A stretch of DNA of 63,584 nucleotides from the NCBI GenBank assembly GCA_965657545.1, contig CBFHOG010000010.1, positions 1 to 63,584 on the forward strand. The letters run 5' to 3'. The DNA comes from UBA7446 sp965657545 (GTDB lineage: Bacteria; Bacteroidota; Bacteroidia; Flavobacteriales; Flavobacteriaceae). Positions 1 through 8,981 of this stretch are shown in pieces. The notes beneath the pieces are model-generated. The model had not been told where the DNA came from. It did no database searches and worked only from the letters and a program-made list of their open reading frames with translations. The number at the start of each line of letters is the position of its first letter. The first letter of the stretch is position 1. A program made the translations under genes and the position numbers.

Positions 1-1930
1 TAATGTTATAGTTTGTAGAAAAGTTGAGGTTGTTTAGGATTTTTACCTTTTTGAGCTCTGTAACGGTCGAATCTTTATCCTTTACTTTTGCTTCTAAGGT
101 ATTGCGTAACGTAAACCCTACGGAACTGGACTTGCGGTTTCCCGGTCTTCCGTACAACCCACCTTCAAAGCGTGTATAGGATCTTGAATTTCCATTGGCG
201 TCTATAATGTATTCATCATAATACTGTTCAAAACTTGGACTATTGCTATAGCTCGCATTTGCATTAATGACATGTCGAATGCTTTGAATTTTTTTATCCT
301 GCTTAAAATTAAACACCCCATACAATGTTGTATTTACTGCCGCATTAAAATTGTATTGCGCAAACCTATCAAAACCTCTAATGGTGTCTTGCGCTGGAAG
401 TGCGTCTAATGCAATGTCATAATTGTTTTTCTTTATGGTTTGATTCGTCCAAACCTCGCTGTAATTTCCACCTACTGTAAAATTAAAATGCTTGGCTACT
501 TTAAAATTTGTAGCAATAGGAATACTGTGTTTCATTCCTGATTTAGCTCCGTAAAAAAGTCCTTTGGCTGCAATAAGATCATCTGTACTGTTGATGCGAT
601 TATCACCGCGCATGGTGTATTGAAAGTTTACGTTCTGTAGTATTCCCTTTTTGATGCCATTTCGTTTGGCAAACGGATATATACGCTCCATGTTTGCGGT
701 CAGTGACGGCAAGGTCATATTTACGGATTGTGTTTGTGTGTTTTGACTGTGTGTAGCCGAAAGAGAGAGATTAACAGATGGGTACTTAGGGAATGTTTTT
801 GAGTAGGAAACAGAAGAATTGAGCGTGTTATTTAAAAAATTATTGGTGTTAATTTGGTTGAGTGACTCACGAAAATAAGAACTCGTTCCTAAATTCACAG
901 AAGCAGAAAACCGACTATTGGGATTTGACTTACTGTCTTTACTGTGGGACCAACGCAAATTAAAAATGGTAGATTTACTGTAGCTGGGAAGTCCACGTTC
1001 TCCATTTATCAGATTCTCGTATCTAAAAGCAAAGCTACCTCTGTACTTATAGCGTTTATAATAGTTGTTTTCCACTCGAAACCCATAGCTTCCATTGGTG
1101 TAATAATCGCCCATAATGGCTACGTCTAGGTTGTCTGAAAGAACAAAATAATACCCACCATTTTGGAGAAAATACCCCCTGTTAAAATTCTCGCCTATGG
1201 TAGGAAATAAAAATCCTGTTGCGCGTTTTTGTGACATGGGGAAATAAGCAAACGGCAAAAATAAGGGGGTAGGGACATCAGCAATATACATATTGCTCAG
1301 GCCAGCAATCATTTTTCGCTGCGGTACAAATTTTGCAGTTCGCACACGGATATAATACTCAGGATCATCGACATTTTCGGCGGTAGTTATTTTTGCATTA
1401 CGTAAATAATAGACAGAGTCGTTTTGCTTTTTTGTAGCAGTAGCTTTGACATTCATGCCTTGCTGCTCACTTCTTGAATTCCAAATAAGGGCTTTTTTAG
1501 TTTTAAAATTAAAGCGAATAGAGTCCGGAAACACTTGATCACCACCTTGCTTAAAGGAAGGGGGTTGTGTTAATGCGCCAAGTGAATCTTTAATACGCCC
1601 AGCAGAAACCTCATTGGTTTTATAGTCTAGAACAATCACTCCGGACTTTAACTCAATATCTTGGTAATATAGTTCTGCACCGTCGTACATATAGAGTTTA
1701 TTATCCTTTCTGTCAATAATCATATAACCATCTGCATGGCGCTTGATTTTATCCAACAGGACAGGTTCCTTTTCTTGTATGGTATCCTGTGCTGCGGTAG
1801 GTATAGAGTCTGCAACAACAGGTGTTTCTTGTGCTTGTAAAAATGATGAAATAGCAAAAAATGCACTAAGAAACAGCGCAAGAAAGGGGATGCCAGAATA
1901 TTGTCTTATTTTTGACAAGGACTTCATCAT
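1..1930 (-). CDS. lptD: LptD-like LPS assembly outer-membrane protein (partial, 3' end beyond window)
   Basis: Reading leftward from the ATG at 1930 (a second ATG follows at once at 1927) the frame stays open to base 1, giving about 643 residues; the C-terminus lies outside the window. The N-terminus is a basic then hydrophobic signal peptide ending in LQAQ. It is followed by an OstA/LptA-like beta-jellyroll part, with the passage LFLPFAYFPMSQKRATGFL that is typical of the start of the LptD barrel, and then by long alternating aromatic/polar strands. In the family this protein inserts LPS into the outer leaflet of the outer membrane. It is transcribed divergently from the amidase at 1965, so the two share a very short promoter region. 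Family assignment is from motif recognition; Bacteroidota versions are diverged from E. coli LptD. Confidence 0.8.
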   Translation of the reverse strand, partial: MMKSLSKIRQYSGIPFLALFLSAFFAISSFLQAQETPVVADSIPTAAQDTIQEKEPVLLDKIKRHADGYMIIDRKDNKLYMYDGAELYYQDIELKSGVIVLDYKTNEVSAGRIKDSLGALTQPPSFKQGGDQVFPDSIRFNFKTKKALIWNSRSEQQGMNVKATATKKQNDSVYYLRNAKITTAENVDDPEYYIRVRTAKFVPQRKMIAGLSNMYIADVPTPLFLPFAYFPMSQKRATGFLFPTIGENFNRGYFLQNGGYYFVLSDNLDVAIMGDYYTNGSYGFRVENNYYKRYKYRGSFAFRYENLINGERGLPSYSKSTIFNLRWSHSKDSKSNPNSRFSASVNLGTSSYFRESLNQINTNNFLNNTLNSSVSYSKTFPKYPSVNLSLSATHSQNTQTQSVNMTLPSLTANMERIYPFAKRNGIKKGILQNVNFQYTMRGDNRINSTDDLIAAKGLFYGAKSGMKHSIPIATNFKVAKHFNFTVGGNYSEVWTNQTIKKNNYDIALDALPAQDTIRGFDRFAQYNFNAAVNTTLYGVFNFKQDKKIQSIRHVINANASYSNSPSFEQYYDEYIIDANGNSRSYTRFEGGLYGRPGNRKSSSVGFTLRNTLEAKVKDKDSTVTELKKVKILNNLNFSTNYNI

Positions 1931-1964
1931 GATTGAGGTCAAAAATACACATATTTTATCCAGT

Positions 1965-3059
1965 ATGCGCCTTGCATTGTCCATATCGCTTTTAACTTTT
2001 TTAACTTTTGTGTTTATACACAAACTATATGCCCAAAACGATAAGCCTTTTACAGTAGTAATTGATGCAGGACACGGTGGTAAAGATCCCGGCAATAGGG
2101 GGAATAATTATTACGAAAAGAAAATTGTTTTAAACATTGCATTAAAAACAGGTACACTTCTTAAAAAAGAAAAAGGAGTAAAAGTAGTATATACACGAAC
2201 ATCGGATCGCTATATTACTCTAAACGGAAGAGCAAATATTGCCAACAAAGCAAAGGCAGATTTATTTATTTCCATTCATTGCGATGCGCACAACTCAAAT
2301 GCCTATGGAGCAGGTACTTTTGTATTGGGCTTACACCGTAACCAAGATAATTTCCGCATCGCTCAAAAAGAAAATGCAGTTATTTTTTTAGAGGATAATT
2401 ATGAACAAGAATACGACGGTTTTGACCCTAACAACCCTGAATCGGTTATCAGTTTGGTCTTGATGCAAGAAGATTACTTAAACCAAAGTATTGAGGCTGC
2501 GAATTATATTCAGCAGAGCTTTGTGAATAACTTAAAGCGTAAAAATCGAACAGTGAAACAGGCTGGTTTTTTAGTCTTACGCAACACCTATATGCCCAGC
2601 GTTTTGGTGGAAACAGGTTTTTTAACAAATGCCAAAGAAGGAGCTTATTTAAACTCAAAACGTGGTCAAAGTGAAATAAGCCGTGCCATTGCTAATGCCG
2701 TAATGAAGTATAAATCGTCTTTAGATGGCACCCTGTTTACAGGACTCGTAATGGATAACGAACCAAAACAAAGTACTGCAACCCTTCAAAAATCAACCCC
2801 CGCTCTAAGCTACCGAATACAAATTGCTGCCAGCACCAAAAAAATGGAAACCAAATCATTTAATTTTAAAGGTCTAATTCCAATCACTCGCATAAAAAAA
2901 GGGAGTTTGTTTAGATATTATTATGGGAACTTTGCAACTTATAAAGCGGCCAACGCTGCGGTTGCCAATGTTTTAACTAAAGGGTACAAGGGAGCCTATG
3001 TCAAAGCTTTTAAGGATAATAATGAAGTGTCAATAACTCCTGAAATGAAATCCAAATAA
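1965..3059 (+). CDS. N-acetylmuramoyl-L-alanine amidase (Amidase_3) with C-terminal SPOR-like domain
   Basis: The protein is 364 residues from the ATG at 1965. The frame is open further upstream, but those codons run into the divergent LptD-like gene, and the signal peptide (MRLALSISLLTFLTFVFIHK, ending LYAQ) starts exactly here; an alternative ATG lies at 1929. The Amidase_3 zinc site is visible as VVIDAGHGGKDPG (His37), Glu51 in the YYEKK segment, SIHCDAH and VLVETGFLTN. The enzyme cleaves the bond between N-acetylmuramate and L-Ala in peptidoglycan, in the periplasm, during cell separation. The last roughly 75 residues (YRIQIAAS through GYKGAYVKAF) look like a SPOR-type septal peptidoglycan-binding module. 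It is followed after 50 bp by the MlaD-like gene. Confidence 0.9.
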   Translation: MRLALSISLLTFLTFVFIHKLYAQNDKPFTVVIDAGHGGKDPGNRGNNYYEKKIVLNIALKTGTLLKKEKGVKVVYTRTSDRYITLNGRANIANKAKADLFISIHCDAHNSNAYGAGTFVLGLHRNQDNFRIAQKENAVIFLEDNYEQEYDGFDPNNPESVISLVLMQEDYLNQSIEAANYIQQSFVNNLKRKNRTVKQAGFLVLRNTYMPSVLVETGFLTNAKEGAYLNSKRGQSEISRAIANAVMKYKSSLDGTLFTGLVMDNEPKQSTATLQKSTPALSYRIQIAASTKKMETKSFNFKGLIPITRIKKGSLFRYYYGNFATYKAANAAVANVLTKGYKGAYVKAFKDNNEVSITPEMKSK

Positions 3060-3090
3060 GGGGTTTATTCTCCCCAAATAATCCTTATTT
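3054..3090 (+). terminator. weak stem-loop between amidase and MCE genes
   Basis: AAATAAGG at 3054-3061 is repeated inverted as CCTTATTT at 3083-3090 and is followed by further T residues. The stem is AT-rich with a 21-base loop, so it could be a weak terminator or attenuator, or simply chance. It overlaps the amidase stop codon. Confidence 0.25.
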
Positions 3091-3109
3091 TTAACAAAAT
3101 TTCTGTAAA

Positions 3110-4057
3110 GTGAATTTTTCTAACGAAGTAAAAACCGCATTGCTATTTATCTTTGGAATAGCCCTATTCCTAATTGGTTTTAGCTACCTGAAATCAAACG
3201 ATGTTTTTGTGTCTGACAGGGTTTTTTATGGTATTTATAACAATACCGAAGGTCTTGTAAACGGAACACCTGTAACCATAAATGGATATACTGTGGGCGC
3301 AGTAGAATCGAGTGAGTTATTACAACCATCAGGAAAGATACGCGTCACCTTTAGAGTTGAAAATGATTTCCCATTTTCAAAGAACAGTGTCGCTCAAATT
3401 TATGAATCTGGATTGATTGGTGGTAAAGCACTTGCTGTTGTTCCTGCATTTGACAACGCGCCTTTGGCAGTTCACCGCGATACCTTGCGAACAAGCGTTG
3501 CTCCCGGATTAACAGATTTAGTTAACGAAAAACTTTCGCCCCTACAAGAAAAAATTGAAAGCATGATTGTTCATGCTGACTCGGTACTCATTGCCTTTTC
3601 CAATGTCCTTGATACACAACGTCAGGAAGCGTTACGCCAATCTATAGACCAATTCAACGAAACCACTGCCGCACTGGCCACCCTTACAACATCATTAGAC
3701 AACAATTTAAATTCCTCTGATGGTACTTTAAACAAGACTTTTGCCTCTTTAGAACGTGCTTCCGCAAACGTCGTTTCTATAACAGATTCACTCCAACAAG
3801 CGCCTTTGGGTGCAACCATTCGTTCGCTGCAACAAACATCTAACGATCTTGCGCTTATTACTTCCAAAATGAGTGCTGGAGAAGGGTCTCTTGGCAAACT
3901 GATCCATAGCGATTCGCTCATTAATGCACTTAACAAAACCAGTAATCAAGCCCAACTATTGCTCGAAGATTTACGTCTAAACCCAAAACGCTACGTTCAC
4001 TTTTCATTGTTTGGAAAAAAAAACAAGGCCTACGAACAACCCAATAAGTCTGAATAG
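3110..4057 (+). CDS. MlaD/MCE-family lipid-transport protein
   Basis: The protein is 315 residues and starts at a GTG (3110). One membrane-spanning segment near residues 9-25 is followed by an MCE domain at roughly residues 35-115, with the pattern NGTPVTINGYTVGAVESSEL and a later ESGLIGGKAL. The rest is a long helical, polar tail with coiled-coil character that ends in basic residues. MCE proteins form hexameric rings that shuttle phospholipids between inner and outer membranes (MlaD, PqiB, LetB families). No MlaE permease or MlaF ATPase gene is adjacent here, so the partners must be elsewhere. It lies directly before the Fe-S gene with a 2 bp gap. Confidence 0.85.
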   Translation: MNFSNEVKTALLFIFGIALFLIGFSYLKSNDVFVSDRVFYGIYNNTEGLVNGTPVTINGYTVGAVESSELLQPSGKIRVTFRVENDFPFSKNSVAQIYESGLIGGKALAVVPAFDNAPLAVHRDTLRTSVAPGLTDLVNEKLSPLQEKIESMIVHADSVLIAFSNVLDTQRQEALRQSIDQFNETTAALATLTTSLDNNLNSSDGTLNKTFASLERASANVVSITDSLQQAPLGATIRSLQQTSNDLALITSKMSAGEGSLGKLIHSDSLINALNKTSNQAQLLLEDLRLNPKRYVHFSLFGKKNKAYEQPNKSE

Positions 4058-4059
4058 CG

Positions 4060-5388
4060 ATGACTGCTTATATTCCTAACATTGCTTTTACCGTTTTGTT
4101 TGTTGTTTTGGTTGGACTTTTTACACGAAACGTTCGTCGAATTATTCGGAACATCAAATTAGGTAAGCCTGCAAATAGGTCAGATCAACCCAAAAAGCGT
4201 TGGTTTCATATGGCACGCATTGCACTTGGGCAATCTAAAATGGTGCGCAAACCACTTTCTGGTGCACTACACGTCATTGTGTATGTAGGTTTTGTTGTAA
4301 TTAATATCGAATTGCTCGAAATTATCCTCGACGGATTTTTAGGGACGCATCGCGTTTTTGCGCCTTTTTTAGGAGGTGTATATGATGCACTTATTTTTAC
4401 TTTCGAAATTTTTGCAGCTCTTGTATTAGTCTGTGTGTTTTTCTTTTGGACAAGACGAAATATTGTTCGTATCAAACGCTTTTGGAAACCCGAAATGAAA
4501 GGCTGGCCCAAATGGGATGCAGATATCATTTTATACGCCGAAGTTGTACTAATGGGATTGTTTTTAACCATGAATGCTTCCGATTATTGGCTGCAGACTG
4601 TTGCACAAGATGAACATTATATATTAGCGGGAAGTTTTCCCGTTAGCCAATTGTTACTTCCTCTTTTTGATGGGATGTCGGCACAACAAGTCATTGCAAT
4701 TGAGCGCACAACTTGGTGGTTACATATCAGCGGTATCTTATTGTTTTTGAATTATTTATACTATTCAAAACACTTACATATTATTCTTGCCTTTCCCAAT
4801 ACCTATTATGCCAAGTTATCGCCTCAAGGCGAACTTTCTAATATGGAAGCGGTAACCAATGAAGTGAAATTGATGCTAGACCCAGATGCAGATCCCTATG
4901 CAGCAACTGCTACAGACACAGCTCCTACTACTTTTGGTGCAGCTGATGTTACCGACCTAAATTGGGTGCAGCTTATGAACGCATACTCATGTACCGAATG
5001 TGGTCGCTGTACGGATGAATGTCCTGCGAATCAAACGGGAAAACTATTATCACCGCGTAAGATTATGATGGATACGCGCGATAGACTCACTGAAGTAGGT
5101 TCTTCTTTAAACAAAGGCGAAGACCCCAATCAAAATACCTTATTAGACAACTATATTTCAAGGGAAGAATTATGGGCATGTACATCTTGTAATGCTTGTG
5201 TGGAAGCCTGTCCGATTGCCATAGATCCACTTTCTATTATTATGGAAATGCGCCGATATTTGGTCATGGAACAATCTGCTGCCCCTAACGAATTAAACGT
5301 AATGATGACCAATGTAGAAAACAACGGTGCTCCTTGGCCATTTAATCAACAAGACCGTTTAGCTTGGCGCGAAGAATTAAATACATAA
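4060..5388 (+). CDS. membrane-anchored 4Fe-4S dicluster electron-transfer protein (HdrC/NarI-like)
   Basis: The protein has 442 residues. The N-terminal half holds about five hydrophobic helices (near residues 5-25, 70-95, 105-130, 160-180 and 220-240), resembling a nitrate-reductase-gamma-type membrane domain. The C-terminal half carries two 4Fe-4S cluster motifs: Cys311-x2-Cys314-x2-Cys317-x3-Cys321 followed by Pro, and Cys374-x2-Cys377-x2-Cys380-x3-Cys384 followed by Pro. Its likely job is to pass electrons from a quinone pool or periplasmic donor to a soluble partner. The CCG-domain protein encoded two genes downstream (5821-6612) is the obvious partner, as HdrC/HdrB and GlpC-like proteins usually pair. 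The substrate is not apparent. Confidence 0.82.
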   Translation: MTAYIPNIAFTVLFVVLVGLFTRNVRRIIRNIKLGKPANRSDQPKKRWFHMARIALGQSKMVRKPLSGALHVIVYVGFVVINIELLEIILDGFLGTHRVFAPFLGGVYDALIFTFEIFAALVLVCVFFFWTRRNIVRIKRFWKPEMKGWPKWDADIILYAEVVLMGLFLTMNASDYWLQTVAQDEHYILAGSFPVSQLLLPLFDGMSAQQVIAIERTTWWLHISGILLFLNYLYYSKHLHIILAFPNTYYAKLSPQGELSNMEAVTNEVKLMLDPDADPYAATATDTAPTTFGAADVTDLNWVQLMNAYSCTECGRCTDECPANQTGKLLSPRKIMMDTRDRLTEVGSSLNKGEDPNQNTLLDNYISREELWACTSCNACVEACPIAIDPLSIIMEMRRYLVMEQSAAPNELNVMMTNVENNGAPWPFNQQDRLAWREELNT

Positions 5389-5390
5389 AC

Positions 5391-5837
5391 ATGGATAAAG
5401 AAAAAGTAGATAAACTATTAAAAGAAAAATTAGAAGACGGCGAACACGTTAGTCCAGTACTTCCAGGTGGGATTAAAAATTATTTAATCGATATTGATGG
5501 AACTATTTGCGACGATATTCCAAACGAAGAGCCAGAGCGTATGGCTACTGCCGAATTATATCCTGATGCATTAAAGACACTAAACAAGTGGTATGACGAA
5601 GGACATGTGATTTGTTTTTTCACTTCACGTACAGAAGAGCATCGTGATGTTACAGAAAAGTGGCTAAAAGAAAATGGATTTAATTACCATTCCCTTCTTA
5701 TGGGAAAACCTCGTGGTGGAAATTATCACTGGGTAGATAACCATTTGGTTCGTGCAACGCGATATAACGGAAAGTTTACCGATTTGGTAGAGAAAGAAGT
5801 AACCATAGAAGTGTTTGACGATGGCTTCCACGACTAA
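5391..5837 (+). CDS. small HAD-family hydrolase
   Basis: The protein is 148 residues from the ATG at 5391, two bases after the stop of the Fe-S gene. HAD motif I is LIDIDGTICDD with the catalytic pair Asp34/Asp36, motif II is the Ser/Thr of FFTSR, and motifs III/IV are GKPRGGNYHWVDNH. It is a compact HAD phosphatase-like fold without an obvious cap. Homologues in this family of bacteria are often labelled phosphoheptose isomerase; nothing in the sequence supports an SIS-type isomerase, so I treat that name as a misannotation. Its end overlaps the start of the next gene by 17 bp, so the three genes are translationally linked and it may serve the Fe-S pair in an unknown way. Confidence 0.8.
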   Translation: MDKEKVDKLLKEKLEDGEHVSPVLPGGIKNYLIDIDGTICDDIPNEEPERMATAELYPDALKTLNKWYDEGHVICFFTSRTEEHRDVTEKWLKENGFNYHSLLMGKPRGGNYHWVDNHLVRATRYNGKFTDLVEKEVTIEVFDDGFHD

Positions 5838-6612
5838 CATTCCAACCATATCTGAATTGGCAGCCCAAGGCAAACAGCCCGAGGTGCTTTTTTGGGTGGG
5901 ATGTGCAGGCAGCTTTGATGAGCGTGCCAAAAAAATCACCAAGGCATTTGTGAAACTTTTGATTAAAGCAGACGTTTCCTTTGCTGTGCTTGGTCCTGAA
6001 GAAAGCTGTACCGGCGATCCTGCAAAGCGCGCTGGAAATGAGTTTTTGTTCCAGATGCAAGCCATGACCAACATTGAGGTACTCAATGGCTATGAGGTCA
6101 AAAAGATAGTTACGGCTTGTCCACATTGCTTTAATACGCTAAAAAATGAATATCCAGGCTTAGGTGGAAGCTATGAAGTTGTGCATCACACACAGTTTTT
6201 AAAGCAGTTACTCAATGAAGGAAAATTAAAAGTGGAAGGCGGTTCGTTTAAAGGAAAACGCATCACCTTTCACGATCCATGTTATTTAGGTAGAGCCAAC
6301 AACGAGTATGAAGCACCGCGAGCTGTTTTGTCAAAACTTGAAAGTGAGCTCATTGAAATGAAAAGCTGTAAAGCGAAAGGGCTTTGCTGTGGAGCAGGCG
6401 GCGCGCAAATGTTTAAAGATGCAGAGCCTGGAAATAAAGAAGTCAATATAGAACGAACTGAACAAGCCTTGGCAACAAAACCGGATATTATTGCGGCAGG
6501 TTGCCCGTTTTGCAACACCATGATGACAGACGGTGTGAAAAATAAGGAGCAAGAGAGCAAGGTTGCTGTTATGGATATTGCAGAACTTTTAGAACAGGCA
6601 CAAGACTTATAA
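5821..6612 (+). CDS. CCG-domain (HdrB-like) Fe-S/heterodisulfide-type protein
   Basis: The protein is 263 residues from the ATG at 5821; a TTG two codons upstream is less likely. Two cysteine-rich repeats are visible. The first has GCAGSFDERA, CTGDPAKR and CPHCFNTL; the second has CYLGR, CCGAGGAQM and CPFCNTMM. These are the CCG motifs (PF02754) that bind the non-cubane Fe-S cluster in HdrB and occur in GlpC and LutA-like proteins. With the membrane 4Fe-4S protein at 4060-5388 it makes a two-part oxidoreductase module. The start overlaps the HAD gene. Catalytic substrate unknown. Confidence 0.85.
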   Translation: MASTTNIPTISELAAQGKQPEVLFWVGCAGSFDERAKKITKAFVKLLIKADVSFAVLGPEESCTGDPAKRAGNEFLFQMQAMTNIEVLNGYEVKKIVTACPHCFNTLKNEYPGLGGSYEVVHHTQFLKQLLNEGKLKVEGGSFKGKRITFHDPCYLGRANNEYEAPRAVLSKLESELIEMKSCKAKGLCCGAGGAQMFKDAEPGNKEVNIERTEQALATKPDIIAAGCPFCNTMMTDGVKNKEQESKVAVMDIAELLEQAQDL

Positions 6613-6613
6613 T

Positions 6614-7096
6614 ATGTTTGTACCCTTTGAGGAATTAGATAACGAAGCGCGCGTTTGGATTTATCCAGCAAGCCGCCCTTTTACCGACGCGGAAGCAGTT
6701 GAAATTTCACAGAAACTAGAGACCTTTTTGACGCAATGGACTGCTCATGGCGCATCGCTCAACGCCAGTTTTTCGCTGCCCTACAAACGCTTTATTGTTA
6801 TTGCATTAGATGAAAATGCGCAATCCGCTACGGGATGTTCCATTGATGCCTCAGTACGTATCATACAAGAACTAGAAAAAATCTATGACATCGTTTTACT
6901 TGACAAAATGAATATCAGCTTTAAGCAAGGCGAATATATCACCTATAAGTCAATTGCTGATTTTAAAGCAATGGTCAAAAGTAAATCCGTTACAGAAAAC
7001 ACGCTTGTATTTAACAACCTTGTACTAAACAAAGACGAATTTTTAAGTGAGTGGGAAGTGCCCGCAAAAGACAGTTGGCATTCACGCTATTTTTAG
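6614..7096 (+). CDS. conserved hypothetical protein of the Fe-S operon
   Basis: The protein has 160 residues and starts 1 bp after the stop of the CCG-domain gene. It is soluble and has no signal peptide, membrane segment, Walker motif or cysteine cluster. Recognisable landmarks are VWIYPASRPF near the N-terminus and a C-terminus ending SWHSRYF. Homologues in related bacteria are, as I recall, sometimes labelled ABC transporter ATPase, but no P-loop or signature motif is present, so that label is not supported. Position suggests a function linked to the Fe-S oxidoreductase genes. I do not recognise a function. Confidence 0.75.
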   Translation: MFVPFEELDNEARVWIYPASRPFTDAEAVEISQKLETFLTQWTAHGASLNASFSLPYKRFIVIALDENAQSATGCSIDASVRIIQELEKIYDIVLLDKMNISFKQGEYITYKSIADFKAMVKSKSVTENTLVFNNLVLNKDEFLSEWEVPAKDSWHSRYF

Positions 7097-7110
7097 CCTA
7101 CCTTTAGGTT

Positions 7111-8712
7111 ATGCTTCGCGCTTTTATACTTTTATTTTTTATTCCTGCCTATTTGAGCGCTCAGGAGCAGCCTCAATGGGTAGATAGTGTTTATACCAAA
7201 ATGACTCTTGACCAAAAAATCGGTCAACTTTTTATGGTAATGGCTTTTCCCGATGGAGATTTAGCAAAGCAACAAAAAACGATACATCAGGTTCAAAAAC
7301 AACATATAGGTGGTGTTTTATTTTCAAAAGGTTCGTCAATAAAACAACTACAAGACATAAAACGCTATCAGCGTTTTTCAAAAACCCCCTTACTTGTAGC
7401 TGCCGATGCGGAATGGGGGATGGCAATGAGACTGCAAGATGTTACCCCTTACCCCTATGCGATGACTTTGGGTGCGCTACCCAACGATGAATTGGTTTAT
7501 GCACTTGCCAAGCGCATGGGTAAACGAAAGCGTCAAATGGGTATTCACATATCTTTTGCTCCTGTGGTAGATGTAAATACCGAAGTGGATAATCCCATTA
7601 TTGGCGTTCGTGCATTTGGAGATAACCCAATCCGTGTTGCCAAAAAGGCATTAGCCTTTATGGAAGGATTTCAAGATGCTGGGCTTATGGCAGTTGCCAA
7701 GCATTTCCCTGGCCATGGTGCATCAACTGCCGATTCACACAAAACACTTCCGCGAATAAATCGCTCCAAAGAAGCATTGGATAGCATAGATTTAGTTCCA
7801 TTTAAACACTTGATTTCAAAGGGAGTAGAAGGGGTTATGGTAGGTCATTTAGATATTCCAGCACTTGATAACAGCGGTTTACCAGTTTCGGTTTCTAGAA
7901 AAGTGGTAACCCAAATGTTGCAACAACAATTAGGATTTGATGGGCTTATATTTACCGACGCTTTGGACATGAAAGGAATCACCACAGCTGTTGAATCCCC
8001 TGCCTTAGCTGCTTTTTTGGCGGGAGCAGATGTATTGGTAATGCCGTTGCAACTAGAAAAATCCATTTCAGCAATCAAAACGAGTTATACCAAAGGAGAG
8101 ATCACGGAAGCTAGATTAGCGCACTCTGTGAAAAAGATTTTGACTGCCAAACATACATTGGGATTATATCAAAGTAAAACAGTTGAAACAACTAAAAATC
8201 CATTGACAAATACGTTTTATGATACGTATTTACGAAAGCAAATTGCGGAACAAAGTATTGTGGAGGTACACGCCCAAAAGGATACATTTCCATTACAAAA
8301 AAATATAACTGCGTATTACGTATCTCTTGGGAAACCGTCGTCAAACGATTTTTTATACGCTTTACGTGAGCAAACTACTACCGTTCAAATTCTCAAAAAC
8401 ACGCTTAAAACAACAAAATTATCAGGAAAAACCATCGTTGTTGGTATCCACGGTAACACCTCTTCGCCATGGACGAATCAATCCCTTTCTGAAAGCGATA
8501 TTGCTGTTCTGAAATACCTACGTGCATATCCAAATGTTTACGTGGTGCTTTTTGCAAAACCGTATGTGCTTTCGCAACTTCCAAACCTATCCGCTTATGC
8601 AAGCGTACTACTGGCACATGAGCAGCAAACCGCATTTTCCAATGCGGCTGCACGTCTGCTTTTTGGTGAAATTAAGACTTTAGGCGTTTTACCTATATAT
8701 ATTGAAAGGTAA
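7111..8712 (+). CDS. glycoside hydrolase family 3 (NagZ-like beta-N-acetylhexosaminidase)
   Basis: The protein has 533 residues with a signal peptide ending LSAQ. The GH3 N-terminal TIM-barrel is clear: MTLDQKIGQLFMV, then KHFPGHG at Lys197-His198 with the following D-S-H of the NagZ-type His/Asp loop, and FTDALDMKGIT with candidate nucleophile Asp283. In the family these enzymes remove N-acetylglucosamine from muropeptides. After about residue 350 the C-terminal part resembles the usual second GH3 alpha/beta domain. There is no beta-lactamase-like domain, which I recall being fused C-terminally to many flavobacterial homologues of about 980 residues. The start ATG is 14 bp after the preceding gene. 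Confidence 0.88.
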   Translation: MLRAFILLFFIPAYLSAQEQPQWVDSVYTKMTLDQKIGQLFMVMAFPDGDLAKQQKTIHQVQKQHIGGVLFSKGSSIKQLQDIKRYQRFSKTPLLVAADAEWGMAMRLQDVTPYPYAMTLGALPNDELVYALAKRMGKRKRQMGIHISFAPVVDVNTEVDNPIIGVRAFGDNPIRVAKKALAFMEGFQDAGLMAVAKHFPGHGASTADSHKTLPRINRSKEALDSIDLVPFKHLISKGVEGVMVGHLDIPALDNSGLPVSVSRKVVTQMLQQQLGFDGLIFTDALDMKGITTAVESPALAAFLAGADVLVMPLQLEKSISAIKTSYTKGEITEARLAHSVKKILTAKHTLGLYQSKTVETTKNPLTNTFYDTYLRKQIAEQSIVEVHAQKDTFPLQKNITAYYVSLGKPSSNDFLYALREQTTTVQILKNTLKTTKLSGKTIVVGIHGNTSSPWTNQSLSESDIAVLKYLRAYPNVYVVLFAKPYVLSQLPNLSAYASVLLAHEQQTAFSNAAARLLFGEIKTLGVLPIYIER

Positions 8713-8981
8713 TTTGGAGGATTTATGTGCGTTTAATGCGCCGTCAGTTTGAGTGAATTTTACAAATATATATGCGTAAAATTTGTATCGAAAACGGATG
8801 TTTTTAAAGTGAATACTTCTCGATACACCCCAACAATTTGTTGGGCCACTCGAAGTGACCTTAAATTGCAGAGTAAAACAAAAGTGATTCAATACACATT
8901 TACGATTTTACACGTCAATCTTTTCTTATACTTTTGTGATATGCGATTAAAATTCCATTCCCTAAAAAATCAACGCTTCGT
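8713..8981. other. intergenic region with palindromes
   Basis: This is a 269-base gap between the GH3 gene and bshA. It contains a strong palindrome, CCCAACAATTTGTTGGG at 8829-8845, followed at once by a smaller hairpin (CACTCGAAGTG). The neighbouring words TTCTCGATACA and CACTCGAAGTGACC look like a short intergenic repeat of the kind common in flavobacterial genomes. Short open frames here show no protein character. Confidence 0.45.
8929..8936 (+). promoter_or_regulatory. putative -7 box upstream of bshA
   Basis: TACTTTTG matches the Bacteroidota -7 consensus TAnnTTTG and lies 45 bp before the bshA start codon. The -33 element is not clear. Confidence 0.4.

Noticed and set aside
3622..3936. 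104-codon minus-strand open frame in the MCE gene
   Set aside because: Antisense shadow of the MCE protein's helical tail.
5391..5837. Phosphoheptose isomerase
   Set aside because: The DxDGT and other HAD motifs are clear and there is no SIS domain, so the name sometimes used for such proteins was not adopted.
6614..7096. ABC transporter ATPase
   Set aside because: No Walker A, Walker B or signature motif in the 160-residue protein.
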